Assembly (NCBI RefSeq): GCF_002483315.1
Contig: NZ_DLHR01000016.1
Coordinates: 110,599 to 174,598, forward strand
Direction of reading: 5' to 3'
DNA length: 64,000 nucleotides
From: Flavobacterium sp. UBA7663
GTDB taxonomy: Bacteria > Bacteroidota > Bacteroidia > Flavobacteriales > Flavobacteriaceae
The notes under the pieces are model-generated. The model was not told the origin of the DNA, searched no databases, and saw only the letters and a program-made list of their open reading frames with translations. This document shows, in pieces, positions 1-8,944 of the stretch (position 1 is its first letter; every line of letters begins with the position of its first letter). A program made the position numbers and the translations under genes.

Positions 1-32
1 GTAAAACAAATTTTCAACTTTCAAAAAGTATT

Positions 33-323
33 ATGGAAGAACATATGTTGCCTTGTATGAACAAACAACTTTTTGGAGTTGAGTGCCCAGGTTGTGGCAC
101 ACAAAGAGCCATTGCTTTTTTGTTAGAAGGAGAATTTTATGAAGCCTTTAAAATCTTTCCTGCTATTTACACTTTAGGTTTGTTTTTTATTCTTTTAGGC
201 TTACACCTATTGGATAAGAAAAGAAATTATGCTAAATTAGTTATCGCTAGCGCTATTTTAAATGGTGCTGTAATTCTAATAGCTTATTTTATCAAAATCT
301 ATTTTAATACTGTAACCAATTAA
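33..323 (+). CDS. DUF2752 small membrane protein
   Basis: A 96-residue protein of the DUF2752 family; the biochemical role of the family is unknown. The diagnostic CPGCG-x-x-R motif lies at residues 18-24 (Cys18, Cys21, Arg24), followed by two hydrophobic segments near 44-60 and 68-90, so it should sit in the inner membrane with the cysteine pair close to the surface. It is followed after 11 bases by a second small membrane protein, suggesting one transcript. In-frame Met codons at residues 5 and 9 are alternative starts, and only 32 bases of upstream DNA are visible, so the start is not certain. Family assignment is good; function is not known. Confidence 0.85.
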   Translation: MEEHMLPCMNKQLFGVECPGCGTQRAIAFLLEGEFYEAFKIFPAIYTLGLFFILLGLHLLDKKRNYAKLVIASAILNGAVILIAYFIKIYFNTVTN

Positions 324-334
324 ACTTTATCAAT

Positions 335-661
335 ATGGAAAACCAAAAATTACCTAATGCCACCGCAGTACTTATTCTGGGGATTTTTTCAATCTTAACT
401 TGTTGTTGTTATGGAATTATTAGTATTATCCTTGGAGCTATTGGATTAGTTTTAGCTAATAAAGATGCTAAACTATATGCAGAGAATCCAAGTTTATATA
501 CCAATTACAACAATCTTAAAATTGGTAAAATATTAAACATAATAGGTATTGTTTTAGGTGCTATTTATCTAATTTATGTAATATTTTTATTCTCTACTTT
601 AGGAATGGAAGGTATTGAACAAATGCAACAAGAAATGATGAGAAGATACGGAGGTCAATAA
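335..661 (+). CDS. CCC-motif small membrane protein
   Basis: A 108-residue membrane protein with a Cys-Cys-Cys run at residues 23-25 inside the first hydrophobic segment (about 10-45) and a second one at about 63-90. This matches the flavobacterial CCC-motif membrane proteins, related to the DUF4190-type two-helix proteins, and is commonly found next to DUF2752 genes, as here. The C-terminus is short, Met/Gln-rich and hydrophilic. The ATG is the only sensible start. A strong terminator follows at 684-720, so the operon appears to end here. Function unknown. Confidence 0.8.
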   Translation: MENQKLPNATAVLILGIFSILTCCCYGIISIILGAIGLVLANKDAKLYAENPSLYTNYNNLKIGKILNIIGIVLGAIYLIYVIFLFSTLGMEGIEQMQQEMMRRYGGQ

Positions 662-683
662 AAACAATATTCTTTACATTCCT

Positions 684-720
684 AAAAAGAACGCTATCAA
701 TAAGTTAGCGTTCTTTTTTT
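684..720 (+). terminator. Intrinsic terminator after the DUF2752/CCC pair
   Basis: A 13-bp perfect stem (684-696 with 706-718) with a 9-base loop runs into a T tract. It closes the small membrane-protein operon. Confidence 0.85.
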
Positions 721-769
721 ATTTAATAACAACTCATTAACAAATCGTTCACAACACTTTTTTTGAGTT

Positions 770-785
770 TGGCACAGCAATTGGA
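770..785 (+). promoter_or_regulatory. Putative sigma54 (-24/-12) promoter
   Basis: TGGCAC, five bases, then TTGGA matches the -24/-12 consensus TGGCAC-N5-TTGCW in spacing and in all but one conserved base (G for C in the -12 box). It lies 74 bases before the start of the secreted protein at 859. No TAnnTTTG element is evident in this gap. AGTTTGGCA (766-774), overlapping the -24 box, recurs as the inverted TGCCAAACT at 834-842. Confidence 0.45.
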
Positions 786-858
786 AATACCTAATCAAGC
801 AACAAGTTTTAGAAACGAGTTTTAAAATGAAGTTGCCAAACTTTTAAATTGTTGTATC

Positions 859-1530
859 ATGAAAAAAATTACACTTTTAGTAGTAGCCAGTATCCTTCTG
901 GTAGGGAACATGGCTTTAGCGTCAGAAAACCCTGTTTTTTCTGACAACACAGATAGAAGAGGTTATTACATCGATTATAGAGATGCAGAACCTATCATTT
1001 TTAAAGAACGCGGAATTGAGTTTATGTTGTTTCCAAATGGAGAATTTGACTTCAACACAAGACCAGCGGTTAGACCAAGAGTCAACGGAACAAGTGGTGC
1101 TCCAAGAGGAATCTACTACGGAACTTCAGAAAGAGGTATACGAGTTGAACACGATAACTTTGGTAGAGTAAGACGCGTAGGAAATGTTTACATCAACTAC
1201 GACGCTTTTGGAAGAGTAAAACGTATTGGAACTATTTATATGAGTTATAACAGTTTTGCTGTAACTAAAGTAGGTAACATGCGAATAGTTTACGACAGAA
1301 GAGGACGAATTGTAGATGTATATGGTTTTATCAACCACGCTAACGGCGGATATAACTACAACCCTGGAACTCATTACTCAGGTGGAAATGGTGTTTATGG
1401 AGATGATTATGGAGACGACTATAATGACGACGACTATTACTACTATAGAAAAGACGGTTCTAAAGCAAAAATGTCTGATGATGACGTAAAAGAAATCAAA
1501 AAAGAAACTTTAGAAGTTAAAAGAAAATAA
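859..1530 (+). CDS. Secreted Tyr/Asp-rich protein with short beta repeats
   Basis: A 223-residue protein of unknown function. Residues 1-21 form a signal peptide ending in Ala-Leu-Ala. Residues 98-158 hold about three degenerate repeats of the form FGRVxRxGxxYIxYD, likely paired beta strands. Residues 170-187 are dominated by Tyr, Asp and Gly, and the C-terminus is Lys/Glu-rich. No catalytic motif is visible. It stands alone between two terminators with a sigma54-like site upstream, so a regulated exported protein is a fair inference. I recognise similar proteins in flavobacteria only as uncharacterised. Confidence 0.8.
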   Translation: MKKITLLVVASILLVGNMALASENPVFSDNTDRRGYYIDYRDAEPIIFKERGIEFMLFPNGEFDFNTRPAVRPRVNGTSGAPRGIYYGTSERGIRVEHDNFGRVRRVGNVYINYDAFGRVKRIGTIYMSYNSFAVTKVGNMRIVYDRRGRIVDVYGFINHANGGYNYNPGTHYSGGNGVYGDDYGDDYNDDDYYYYRKDGSKAKMSDDDVKEIKKETLEVKRK

Positions 1531-1555
1531 AAATTGGTTGGTTAAGTTTGTTTTT

Positions 1556-1595
1556 AAATCCTGCGGATTCTGGAAAGATAAAGCAGGATTTTTTA
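1556..1595. terminator. Bidirectional terminator
   Basis: AAATCCTGC (1556-1564) pairs with GCAGGATTT (1583-1591) across an 18-base loop and is followed by T's. It sits between convergent genes and overlaps the stop codon of the flippase gene. Confidence 0.75.
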
Positions 1596-3056
1596 TTTCA
1601 AAAATTTCTTAAAAACAGAATTAATCACAAAATTAATATCTGAAGAAATCTTTAAATAATAACTTAATCCCACATAAAACAAGGTAACTAAAATAGATTT
1701 CAGAACAATGTTTACAAAAGGATGAAAACTAAAATCCCAATAATAAAACACTCCAAAACTTACTATTGTTAAAGTCAAAGCTACAATAGTTTTTTTTGTA
1801 AACGGAAATAACTTCATTTTAAGCACTACAAACAGTAACTTTGCTAAACTATATAACGTAATTGAAATTAACGTTGCAATGGCAGCTCCATTCAAGCCAT
1901 AAAGCGGAATGAATATCATATTTAAAGAAACCGTCAGAAAAACAAGAAATAATCCTAAAAATAAGACCGCTTGATAATATTTTGAGTTAAAAATAATAGC
2001 ATTATTGTTTCCTAAAACCAAATCAAAATATTTAGAAATCCCTATGAAGAAAACTACAGCAATTCCCTCGCTATAACCTGTTGGTAAAACACTATACAAT
2101 TCATTTATGTTGACCAAAATACCAATTAAAATCAAACCACCAATAACTTGTAGCGTAATCGAAGACTTTTTGTACAATTCATTTAATTCCTCATGCTTGT
2201 TTTCGCTCATTAACTTAGCTGTAATGGGATACGTAATTTGATGCATCGCACGACTTGGTACAGCAATAACCGTCGCAATAAAAATAGCAACCGAATAAAA
2301 AGCAATATTATCGATGTTGATGTAAAAATTCAGCATGAATTTATCAACATCTAATAGCATATTTGCTACACTTCCTGATAAAATAATAAAGAAACAATAG
2401 ATTAAAACGGCTTTTGCATTATCAGGAAAAACCAAATTAAATCGGGGTATTTTGACTTTCATCGCATATAAAAACATAGCTAAAAGCGATAAAAAGTAAA
2501 TCCCCATCAGGGCAAAAACGAATTGTTGTGGCGAAATCACATCAAAATAAACTGCGAATAAGAAAATCGAAATTAGAATACGAAGCAAAACCTCTTTCAC
2601 AAAACTACCGTAAACCGATTGCAAATGTACTTTTACCCAAGCATAAAAAATCTCAAAATACCCCATACAAAGTCCGATTACAGGAATTTGCCATACATAA
2701 TCGTATACAATTGGGTTTTTTTGCGATAATAATTCCGCTATTTGATGATAACCGAAATAACCTATCAAACTTACAGGAAGAATTATAAGCAATGGCAAAA
2801 CCAAAACAAACGTTAGAAATTGTGATTTTTTCTCTTCGGTTTCGTATTCATTGTAGAATTTCACTAGCGTATTATGCACTCCAAATGCCATCAAAGGCAT
2901 CATAATATTGGCTGCTGACAAAATAAATCCGACCAAACCATAAAAGGTGTCGCCCAAGAATTGTCCGTACATAAACAACGTATTAACAGCACCAATTCCA
3001 AAACCAATATAGGTAATGATGGTGTTTTTAATTGATTGTTTGATGACAATTCCCAT
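1593..3056 (-). CDS. Polysaccharide flippase (Wzx-like, MOP superfamily)
   Basis: A 487-residue polytopic protein with about 12-14 hydrophobic segments, the usual size and layout of Wzx/RfbX-type flippases that move undecaprenyl-linked oligosaccharides across the inner membrane. The N-terminal region (KQSIKNTIITYIGFGIGAVN) resembles the start of polysaccharide biosynthesis proteins. The start is an ATG, and the next gene upstream on this strand is a GT4 glycosyltransferase 27 bases away, so both probably serve surface polysaccharide or glycolipid assembly. The oligosaccharide carried cannot be read from sequence. Confidence 0.88.
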   Translation of the reverse strand: MGIVIKQSIKNTIITYIGFGIGAVNTLFMYGQFLGDTFYGLVGFILSAANIMMPLMAFGVHNTLVKFYNEYETEEKKSQFLTFVLVLPLLIILPVSLIGYFGYHQIAELLSQKNPIVYDYVWQIPVIGLCMGYFEIFYAWVKVHLQSVYGSFVKEVLLRILISIFLFAVYFDVISPQQFVFALMGIYFLSLLAMFLYAMKVKIPRFNLVFPDNAKAVLIYCFFIILSGSVANMLLDVDKFMLNFYINIDNIAFYSVAIFIATVIAVPSRAMHQITYPITAKLMSENKHEELNELYKKSSITLQVIGGLILIGILVNINELYSVLPTGYSEGIAVVFFIGISKYFDLVLGNNNAIIFNSKYYQAVLFLGLFLVFLTVSLNMIFIPLYGLNGAAIATLISITLYSLAKLLFVVLKMKLFPFTKKTIVALTLTIVSFGVFYYWDFSFHPFVNIVLKSILVTLFYVGLSYYLKISSDINFVINSVFKKFLK

Positions 3057-3083
3057 TTGATTTAAGATTGAAGATTAACGATT

Positions 3084-4376
3084 TTAGATTTTTGAATTCA
3101 GAAGTTTGGCTAACTTTTCAGTTAACGATTTTCTGCTGTATTGTTGTAAACCAACAGGATATACTTTTAAATTATTTTGTTGGAATTGTTCGAAATAAGT
3201 CAGAATTTGTGCTTTTAAAGCTTCTAGTTCGTCATATTTGAAGAAAGTTCCCGTATTGGTTTCTTGTATGATTTGAGCAAAATCTGCATGTTCTGGTCCG
3301 ATGGCGATAATTGGTCGCTCTGAAACCATATATTCGAATAATTTCCCAGGAATAATGCATTTCGTTTCTTCTGAATCGATTTCGATAAGCAACAACACTT
3401 GTGAACTACGTTGTTCGATTATGGCTTCATCATGTGGCAAATACCCCAAATAATTCACATATTTTTCCAACTTGAATTCCTTAATCGCTTGAAGTACCTC
3501 GGCACTCACCGCTCCTATCAATTTTAATTGGAATTGTTTTTTAAATTCAGGATTTTCTTTGGTTAATTCTTTCAAAGCTTTCCACAAAATTCTTGGATTT
3601 CTGGCTGATAAAAACGAACCAATGTGTGCCAAAGTGAATTTTTCATCCAACGGTTTTTTAATCACTTTCTCCACATCATAACCATTTGTAATCACTTCGA
3701 TTGGTTTTGAAGTAATCGCTTCAAATTCTGTTTTTGTAGTTGGAGAAGTTACTAAAAGGCGGTCACAAGTCGTCATGGCTTCCTTCTCCAAATCTTTATG
3801 TTTTTTGGCAGCCCACGAACTCAATTTTAATTGTTTGTGATAGCCAATCGTAGTCCAAGGATCACGAAAATCGGCCAACCAAGTGATGTTTAGCTCTTTT
3901 TTCAATTGCAAACCAATCAAATGTAAACTATGAGGCGGACCCGTTGTAATAATGGTATCGATTTGATGTTCCTTAAGATATTGTTTCAAAAACTTAACCG
4001 AAGGTTTGACCCAAAATACTCGTGCATCTGGTATAAAAACATTACCACGAATCCAAAGCATTGTTTTTTCAATAAACGATTGCTTTTTCTGATTTGGAAT
4101 GATTCCTGAACTAATTTTTTTAGTCTTATTTTTCGAAAAAACAGAAGCCAATCCATAAGGTTCGAAAATCGATTGTTTGACAACAACAGCTTTGTCAGAA
4201 ACTTCGCTCAATAATTTCTCATCAATCAACGGATACGTTGGATTTTCGGGAATATAAACGTGAGGTTCAATATTAAAATCAGGTAAATATTTGACGAATT
4301 TCAACCAACGCTGTACGCCCGGGCCTCCTGCAGGTGGCCAGTAATATGATATGATGAGTATTTTTTTGGTTTTCAA
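3084..4376 (-). CDS. GT4-type glycosyltransferase
   Basis: A 430-residue cytoplasmic GT-B fold protein. The N-terminal glycine-rich loop with the YYWPPAGGPG signature is at residues 11-20, and the C-terminal nucleotide-sugar region contains PGKLFEYMVSERP, the Glu-containing motif of family 4 glycosyltransferases. The only start that keeps the first beta strand is TTG at 4376-4374, because an in-frame TAA lies two codons upstream and no ATG is nearby. It begins 7 bases after the stop of the nucleotidyltransferase gene and is followed by the flippase, so it probably builds the glycan that the flippase exports. Donor and acceptor unknown. Confidence 0.88.
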   Translation of the reverse strand: MKTKKILIISYYWPPAGGPGVQRWLKFVKYLPDFNIEPHVYIPENPTYPLIDEKLLSEVSDKAVVVKQSIFEPYGLASVFSKNKTKKISSGIIPNQKKQSFIEKTMLWIRGNVFIPDARVFWVKPSVKFLKQYLKEHQIDTIITTGPPHSLHLIGLQLKKELNITWLADFRDPWTTIGYHKQLKLSSWAAKKHKDLEKEAMTTCDRLLVTSPTTKTEFEAITSKPIEVITNGYDVEKVIKKPLDEKFTLAHIGSFLSARNPRILWKALKELTKENPEFKKQFQLKLIGAVSAEVLQAIKEFKLEKYVNYLGYLPHDEAIIEQRSSQVLLLIEIDSEETKCIIPGKLFEYMVSERPIIAIGPEHADFAQIIQETNTGTFFKYDELEALKAQILTYFEQFQQNNLKVYPVGLQQYSRKSLTEKLAKLLNSKI

Positions 4377-4383
4377 AATTTAG

Positions 4384-4851
4384 TTATGGTTCAATATTGT
4401 CATTTAATTTTCCTAATTCTTCTAAATCTAGTTGATCCTTGAGTCTGTTTGTTGCTTTTTTTGCAATGACTAGATTTTTATAATCAATAAAATTAACAGG
4501 AGTATCTCCTATCATTACAATTGTAGCATCAGACAAAAGAGAATCAAATGATTTATCCTCCAAACCCTTTATAGAAGTCATAACGTCTAAACGAAGCCCA
4601 AAGTCTAATGTAAAATCTGTCCAGCCTGGAATAAATTGCATAGTTTCAATAGATTCAAAATCTCCTATACCAATGTCAACAAATGCTTTTCTAAGATTCT
4701 TTCTGTTTTCAATGGAATCCTCAATTAATATATCTAAATCTCCCGTATTTCTGTTATAACCGTAAATATTAACAGCAAAACCACCAATAGTGATGTACTT
4801 TACATTATGTTTTTGAAAAGATTTCCAAATATTTAAAATTTGTGTAATCAT
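4384..4851 (-). CDS. Nucleotidyltransferase (AbiEii/DUF6036-like)
   Basis: A 155-residue minimal nucleotidyltransferase-fold protein. It shows the Gly-Gly at 23-24, the catalytic GDLD pattern with Asp38 and Asp40, and a probable third carboxylate at Asp89 (RLDVMTS). The C-terminal helix has the LVIAKKATNRLKDQLDLEEL pattern seen in AbiEii and DUF6036 proteins. Such proteins act in toxin-antitoxin or abortive-infection modules, or modify RNA ends; the target here is unknown. Its ATG overlaps the TGA of the 54-residue gene upstream, so the two are translationally coupled. The pair sits inside an otherwise glycan-related stretch, which suggests insertion as a unit. Confidence 0.75.
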   Translation of the reverse strand: MITQILNIWKSFQKHNVKYITIGGFAVNIYGYNRNTGDLDILIEDSIENRKNLRKAFVDIGIGDFESIETMQFIPGWTDFTLDFGLRLDVMTSIKGLEDKSFDSLLSDATIVMIGDTPVNFIDYKNLVIAKKATNRLKDQLDLEELGKLNDNIEP

Positions 4852-5012
4852 TTCTTAATTGGATAAATTTTGGGTGCATTTTTTAAAGTATAAGAAAGCT
4901 CAATAATAGCCATCAATCGCTCTAATCGTTCTACATAAGAGAGCAATTTTACTTCTGCTATTCGCTTAGCTTCTAACTTTTCGGGTTTATCGTGATTCAA
5001 TTTTGTCTCCAT
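4848..5012 (-). CDS. 54-residue protein coupled to the nucleotidyltransferase
   Basis: A small ORF starting METKLNHDKPEKLEAKRIAE and ending in a Lys-rich tail. It is charged and helical in character, with a probable coiled coil around residues 10-42. Its stop TGA overlaps the ATG of the nucleotidyltransferase (ATGA). It has no hydrophobic segment and no HEPN RxxxxH motif, so it is not a standard HEPN partner. An antitoxin, toxin or subunit role is inference from gene pairing alone. It is too short to be found by most length-limited gene callers. Confidence 0.6.
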   Translation of the reverse strand: METKLNHDKPEKLEAKRIAEVKLLSYVERLERLMAIIELSYTLKNAPKIYPIKK

Positions 5013-5071
5013 TTTTTTGATAGATATTCTTTCAAATTTACAAAATATTCAAGTTCAAAAATCAAAAATCG

Positions 5072-7522
5072 TTAATCTTGAATCTTTTTCTTTCTCTCAA
5101 AATAAACTCCAGCTCCAATCAACAAAAGCATTCCGATAGAACTCATTAAAGCGATGGTACTTCCTGTTTTAACAACTTCTGGCTCAAATTTGAATTCGAT
5201 AGTATGTTTTCCTGCTGGAATTTGTAAGCCTCTTAAAACGTAGTTTACATTATGTATTCTTGCTTCTTTTCCATCAATTGTAGCCTTCCATCCATCTTTG
5301 TAATACATTTCGGAGAAAACCGCAAAACCATTTTTAGAATTATTTGAAATGTATTTCAAATGGTTTGGTTTATATGAAACTAAATTTATTGATGAAATAG
5401 AATCTTTTTCATATTCTAATTCTGAAATAGCTCTTCCAGGAGATTTCAGATATTTTTTATCATGAATTACATTGGAAAACACAGCCACTCTTTTTGTATC
5501 CAAAGTATCCAACGCTTTCATTTCATCGTTTGCAGATTTTACCAACTTAATTTCTTCTACAAACCAAGCATTTCCATTCGCTGCTGGATTGGCTAAAGCT
5601 AATTTCTGTCCGTTTTCATCGGATTGGATGACGTATTTTACGTTTAACATGTTCAACACACGAACGTTATTTTTAGCGATTTGGTAGTCGAATAATTGTT
5701 GCATTCTTCTTGGTTTCGCGGCATGATAACCACCAATTGATTTATGGAAATACGATGTTCTAGCGTTACTCATTCCGCCTTCTACTTCAAAAACTCTGAA
5801 ATGCGTGGTATCGGCTAAAATTCTTTGATCGGCTTCTGTTGGTTCAAATGGCATATCAACTTCTCTTGCACTTCTGAATTGGTCTGGATTGTTGCTCACA
5901 TAACGTTTATCTACCATAAACAAGTCGAAAACCATTAAAACTCCAACTATAATAATCGCTGTAGTTTCTTTCATCAAATTTTTTACAAACAAAAATAAAA
6001 CAGCAAAAGTAAGTCCTACAAACAACATCGAACGTAAAACATCAGAAGTATACAAAGCAGCTCTATCTATTTTTAACGTTCTAATGAAATCATCGCCATA
6101 CGCTTGTGCATACATCGCATCGTTTGCAGAAGAAAAAGTAAACATTCCTTTAATCAGGAACAATACAACTAAAAGTCCAAAAGTAATGGCTCCTGATTTC
6201 CAAAGGGCGTTCCATTTAGCTTTTTCATCTTGTTTAAAAAATTGGTATAACCCAACAATTGCTAAAGCAGGCACACACAATTCTAAAATTACTTGAATAG
6301 AAGAAACCGCTCTAAATTTATCGTATAATGGAACATAATTGATGAAGAAATCGGTTAAAATACTGAAATTCTTACCCCATGAAAGTAATAACGAAAATAT
6401 AGCTCCAGCTAAAAATAAATATTTGATGTTTCGTTTTTCAACAAAAAATGCCATTACGAATAAGAAAAACACTACTACTCCAATGTATGCTGGTGCTGCA
6501 ACAATAGGCTGAGCTCCCCAATATGCCGGTGCGTGTTCTACAAAACCTTGCACTTGGTCCGCTGGATAGCCTTGCGCTACAAAATTTTGATACGTTTCTG
6601 ATTCAATTCCTAAATTTTCATTGTTAGAACCTCCAAAAAGTCCAGGTGCAATCAAGTTTAAACTTTCTGCAACTCCGTAGCTGTATTCGGTGATATATTC
6701 ATACGACATAGCGTTGCTATCCGTCTTTGGAGAACCATCTGGATTGAAGGTTAATTCGCTATTATTACGTGTTGAAAACTTAGCATATTCTGAAGTCGCC
6801 ATTAAATTGGTTGCATTCGCTCCGATGGCTAAAATTCCAGCAATAGCAAATACTCCAATTACTTTTCCTAATTCTTTGAATTCTTTATTTTTAACAGCAA
6901 TTACAATATAATAAATTGCAATAATCGCTAGCAATAACAATAAATAATACGTCATTTGGAAGTGATTCGCATTAATTTCTAATGCAGTCGCAACCATAGT
7001 TAGCAAACCTCCTATTATATATTTTCTTTGGAAAACCAATAAAACTCCAGCAACTACCATTGGCATATACGCAATTGCGTGTGCCTTAGCATTGTGTCCT
7101 ACTCCTAAAATGATAATCAAATACGTAGATAATCCAAATGCTAACGCTCCAAAAAACGCTTTTAATGGATCTACTTTTAAAACCATCAACAACACATAAA
7201 ATCCTAAGAAATAAAGGAATAAATAATCCGCAGGACGTGGTAAAAAACGCAAAGCATCGTCTAACATCCCAATTACGTCGTTTGGATATTTTGCACCTAA
7301 TTGATAGGTTGGCATTCCTCCAAAAGCACTATTGGTCCAAAAAGGTTCTTCTCCTGTTTCTTTTCTGAAATCGATTTGTTCTTTAGCCATTCCTGTATAT
7401 TGAACAATATCGGATTGAAAAATTTTATTTCCTTGTAAAACTGGATAAAAATAAATCAGGGAAACCAAAATAAACCCTACTAAAACCAATAAATGAGGAT
7501 ATAATGCTTTGATGTTTTTCAT
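5072..7522 (-). CDS. YfhO-family membrane protein
   Basis: An 816-residue integral membrane protein with about 12-13 N-terminal transmembrane segments over the first 540 residues, then a beta-rich extracytoplasmic region of about 230 residues, and a final helix at the C-terminus ending in ERKKK. This is the architecture of YfhO (GT-C-like) proteins, which in Gram-positives are linked to lipoteichoic acid glycosylation. In Bacteroidota they are large conserved proteins of unsettled function. Its C-terminal end is separated by 59 bases from the nucleotidyltransferase pair, and it may be co-transcribed with the downstream glycan genes. The substrate is not known. Confidence 0.88.
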   Translation of the reverse strand: MKNIKALYPHLLVLVGFILVSLIYFYPVLQGNKIFQSDIVQYTGMAKEQIDFRKETGEEPFWTNSAFGGMPTYQLGAKYPNDVIGMLDDALRFLPRPADYLFLYFLGFYVLLMVLKVDPLKAFFGALAFGLSTYLIIILGVGHNAKAHAIAYMPMVVAGVLLVFQRKYIIGGLLTMVATALEINANHFQMTYYLLLLLAIIAIYYIVIAVKNKEFKELGKVIGVFAIAGILAIGANATNLMATSEYAKFSTRNNSELTFNPDGSPKTDSNAMSYEYITEYSYGVAESLNLIAPGLFGGSNNENLGIESETYQNFVAQGYPADQVQGFVEHAPAYWGAQPIVAAPAYIGVVVFFLFVMAFFVEKRNIKYLFLAGAIFSLLLSWGKNFSILTDFFINYVPLYDKFRAVSSIQVILELCVPALAIVGLYQFFKQDEKAKWNALWKSGAITFGLLVVLFLIKGMFTFSSANDAMYAQAYGDDFIRTLKIDRAALYTSDVLRSMLFVGLTFAVLFLFVKNLMKETTAIIIVGVLMVFDLFMVDKRYVSNNPDQFRSAREVDMPFEPTEADQRILADTTHFRVFEVEGGMSNARTSYFHKSIGGYHAAKPRRMQQLFDYQIAKNNVRVLNMLNVKYVIQSDENGQKLALANPAANGNAWFVEEIKLVKSANDEMKALDTLDTKRVAVFSNVIHDKKYLKSPGRAISELEYEKDSISSINLVSYKPNHLKYISNNSKNGFAVFSEMYYKDGWKATIDGKEARIHNVNYVLRGLQIPAGKHTIEFKFEPEVVKTGSTIALMSSIGMLLLIGAGVYFERKKKIQD

Positions 7523-7558
7523 AAGTAGTAAATAATGAATATAAGGCGCTAAAGTAAT

Positions 7559-7587
7559 TAAAAAAAGGATATCGTTAAAATATCCTT
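7559..7587 (-). terminator. Terminator of the DUF4834 gene
   Basis: Read on the minus strand, AAGGATAT (arm at 7580-7587) pairs with ATATCCTT (arm at 7565-7572) and a run of seven T's follows. It separates the DUF4834 gene from yfhO. Confidence 0.7.
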
Positions 7588-7612
7588 GAGAGTAATCTTG
7601 CTAAACAAGTAA

Positions 7613-7867
7613 TTATTTCACTTCTTCGTAATCGATGTATTCACCCACTTCCTTTTTAGGTTTTGGGGTTGGAGCGCTTGCTTGAGAAGTTCTATTTTGT
7701 TGTTCTTGTTGTTGTCTATATTGTTCCTGCATTTTTTCTTGCATCTTATTCACCGCTTTTTGCATTAAAATTGGAGCAAAAATTCGCATTAAAAACTTAA
7801 ACAGATAATAAAACAGAATAATATAAAATATAACCTTTATAGTTCCTGTAAGTGAAGCCATTTCCAT
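7613..7867 (-). CDS. DUF4834 family small membrane protein
   Basis: An 84-residue protein with one N-terminal transmembrane helix (about residues 8-33), then a Gln/Glu-rich amphipathic stretch, and a Pro/Lys tail ending in GEYIDYEEVK. This is the DUF4834 pattern restricted to Bacteroidota. It is probably anchored in the inner membrane with the charged tail in the cytoplasm. A minus-strand TATTTTTG element at 7887-7894 lies 19 bases before the start. Function unknown. Confidence 0.85.
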   Translation of the reverse strand: MEMASLTGTIKVIFYIILFYYLFKFLMRIFAPILMQKAVNKMQEKMQEQYRQQQEQQNRTSQASAPTPKPKKEVGEYIDYEEVK

Positions 7868-7886
7868 GCTAATAAAATTTAAAATT

Positions 7887-7894
7887 CAAAAATA
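7887..7894 (-). promoter_or_regulatory. -7 promoter element for the DUF4834 gene
   Basis: TATTTTTG on the minus strand fits the Bacteroidota TAnnTTTG element, 19 bases from the ATG. Confidence 0.5.
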
Positions 7895-7949
7895 CAGATA
7901 TTGGTTGGTAAAACTTCAAATTTGTTTCTTAAAATTATGATAAAATAAC

Positions 7950-7957
7950 TATTTTTG
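7950..7957 (+). promoter_or_regulatory. -7 promoter element for the outer-membrane protein gene
   Basis: TATTTTTG, 17 bases before the ATG at 7975. It is divergent to the DUF4834 promoter. Confidence 0.5.
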
Positions 7958-7974
7958 GACATAAATCATTTTTT

Positions 7975-8943
7975 ATGAAATCTATTCAAACACTTTTTGT
8001 TCTAATTTTAGGAATTATGTCTCAAGTTTCATTTGGACAATTTACAGATGAAATCAACTCTAATCGTCCTGGAAAATCGATGATGGCATTTGCTGTTGGA
8101 AAAAAAATTATTCAAACCGAAGCTGGCGTAACTTATGTTTCAGAAGATCATAGTCTTTTAGATTATAAAGCAAAAGGCTTTATGGGAGAATTAGCTATCC
8201 GCTATGGCGTTTGGAAAGAAGAACTAGAAGTTATAGCTGAAATTCAATATCAAAATGACAAACTTACTTCAGGCGCATTCGAAGAAAAAAGAAGTGGTTT
8301 TAAACAATTGACTTTAGGAGCCAAGTATTTGATTTATGATCCGTTTAAAAATTACGAAGAAAAGCCTAATTTATATAGTTGGAAAGCCAATAAAAAGTTC
8401 AAATGGAGACAATTCATTCCAGCTTTTGCTATGTATGCAGGTGCTAACTTTGCTGTAGGAGAAACTCCATTTAATTATGCTCCTGCCACTATTGAAGAAC
8501 CAAGCTTTAGTCCAAAAGTAACTGCAATTGCTCAAAATCATTTTGGTGGAAGATGGGTTTTAGTGACCAACTTAACCTATGACAAAATAGGAACTGATTT
8601 TGCCTCCATTAACTACATTCTTACTTTAACAAGAGGATTTAATGCGCAATGGTCGGGTTTTATTGAAAATCAAGGTTACATGGGTGATTATTACAGTGAT
8701 GGTGTTTTTAGAATTGGTGCAGCCTTTTTGTTTGACAAACACATGCAAGTTGATGCTTCTCTTGGAAAAAACCTAAAAAACACTCCTGGAATCTTAAATG
8801 CTGGAATTGGTTTTTCATGGCGTTTTGCTGATCAATATCAAGAAGTTCAAATTGCAAAACCTGGTACAGAAAGTAAGACCGATAAAAAAATGAAGAAAAA
8901 AGGCGAAAAAGAAGCGAAGAAAAGAAAAGATGCAGTAGAATAA
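7975..8943 (+). CDS. Outer-membrane beta-barrel protein
   Basis: A 322-residue protein with a signal peptide (residues 1-21, ending SFGQ) followed by alternating aromatic/polar strands typical of an outer-membrane barrel of the 'putative transporter' or MetA-like type. The mature N-terminus (FTDEINSNRPGKSMMAFAVG) is a common start for these flavobacterial barrels. The C-terminal 35 residues are an unusual Lys/Glu-rich tail (about residues 290-322) that would lie outside the barrel. It is followed after a single base by the GNAT-like gene, so the two are co-transcribed. Substrate unknown. Confidence 0.75.
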   Translation: MKSIQTLFVLILGIMSQVSFGQFTDEINSNRPGKSMMAFAVGKKIIQTEAGVTYVSEDHSLLDYKAKGFMGELAIRYGVWKEELEVIAEIQYQNDKLTSGAFEEKRSGFKQLTLGAKYLIYDPFKNYEEKPNLYSWKANKKFKWRQFIPAFAMYAGANFAVGETPFNYAPATIEEPSFSPKVTAIAQNHFGGRWVLVTNLTYDKIGTDFASINYILTLTRGFNAQWSGFIENQGYMGDYYSDGVFRIGAAFLFDKHMQVDASLGKNLKNTPGILNAGIGFSWRFADQYQEVQIAKPGTESKTDKKMKKKGEKEAKKRKDAVE

Positions 8944-8944
8944 A

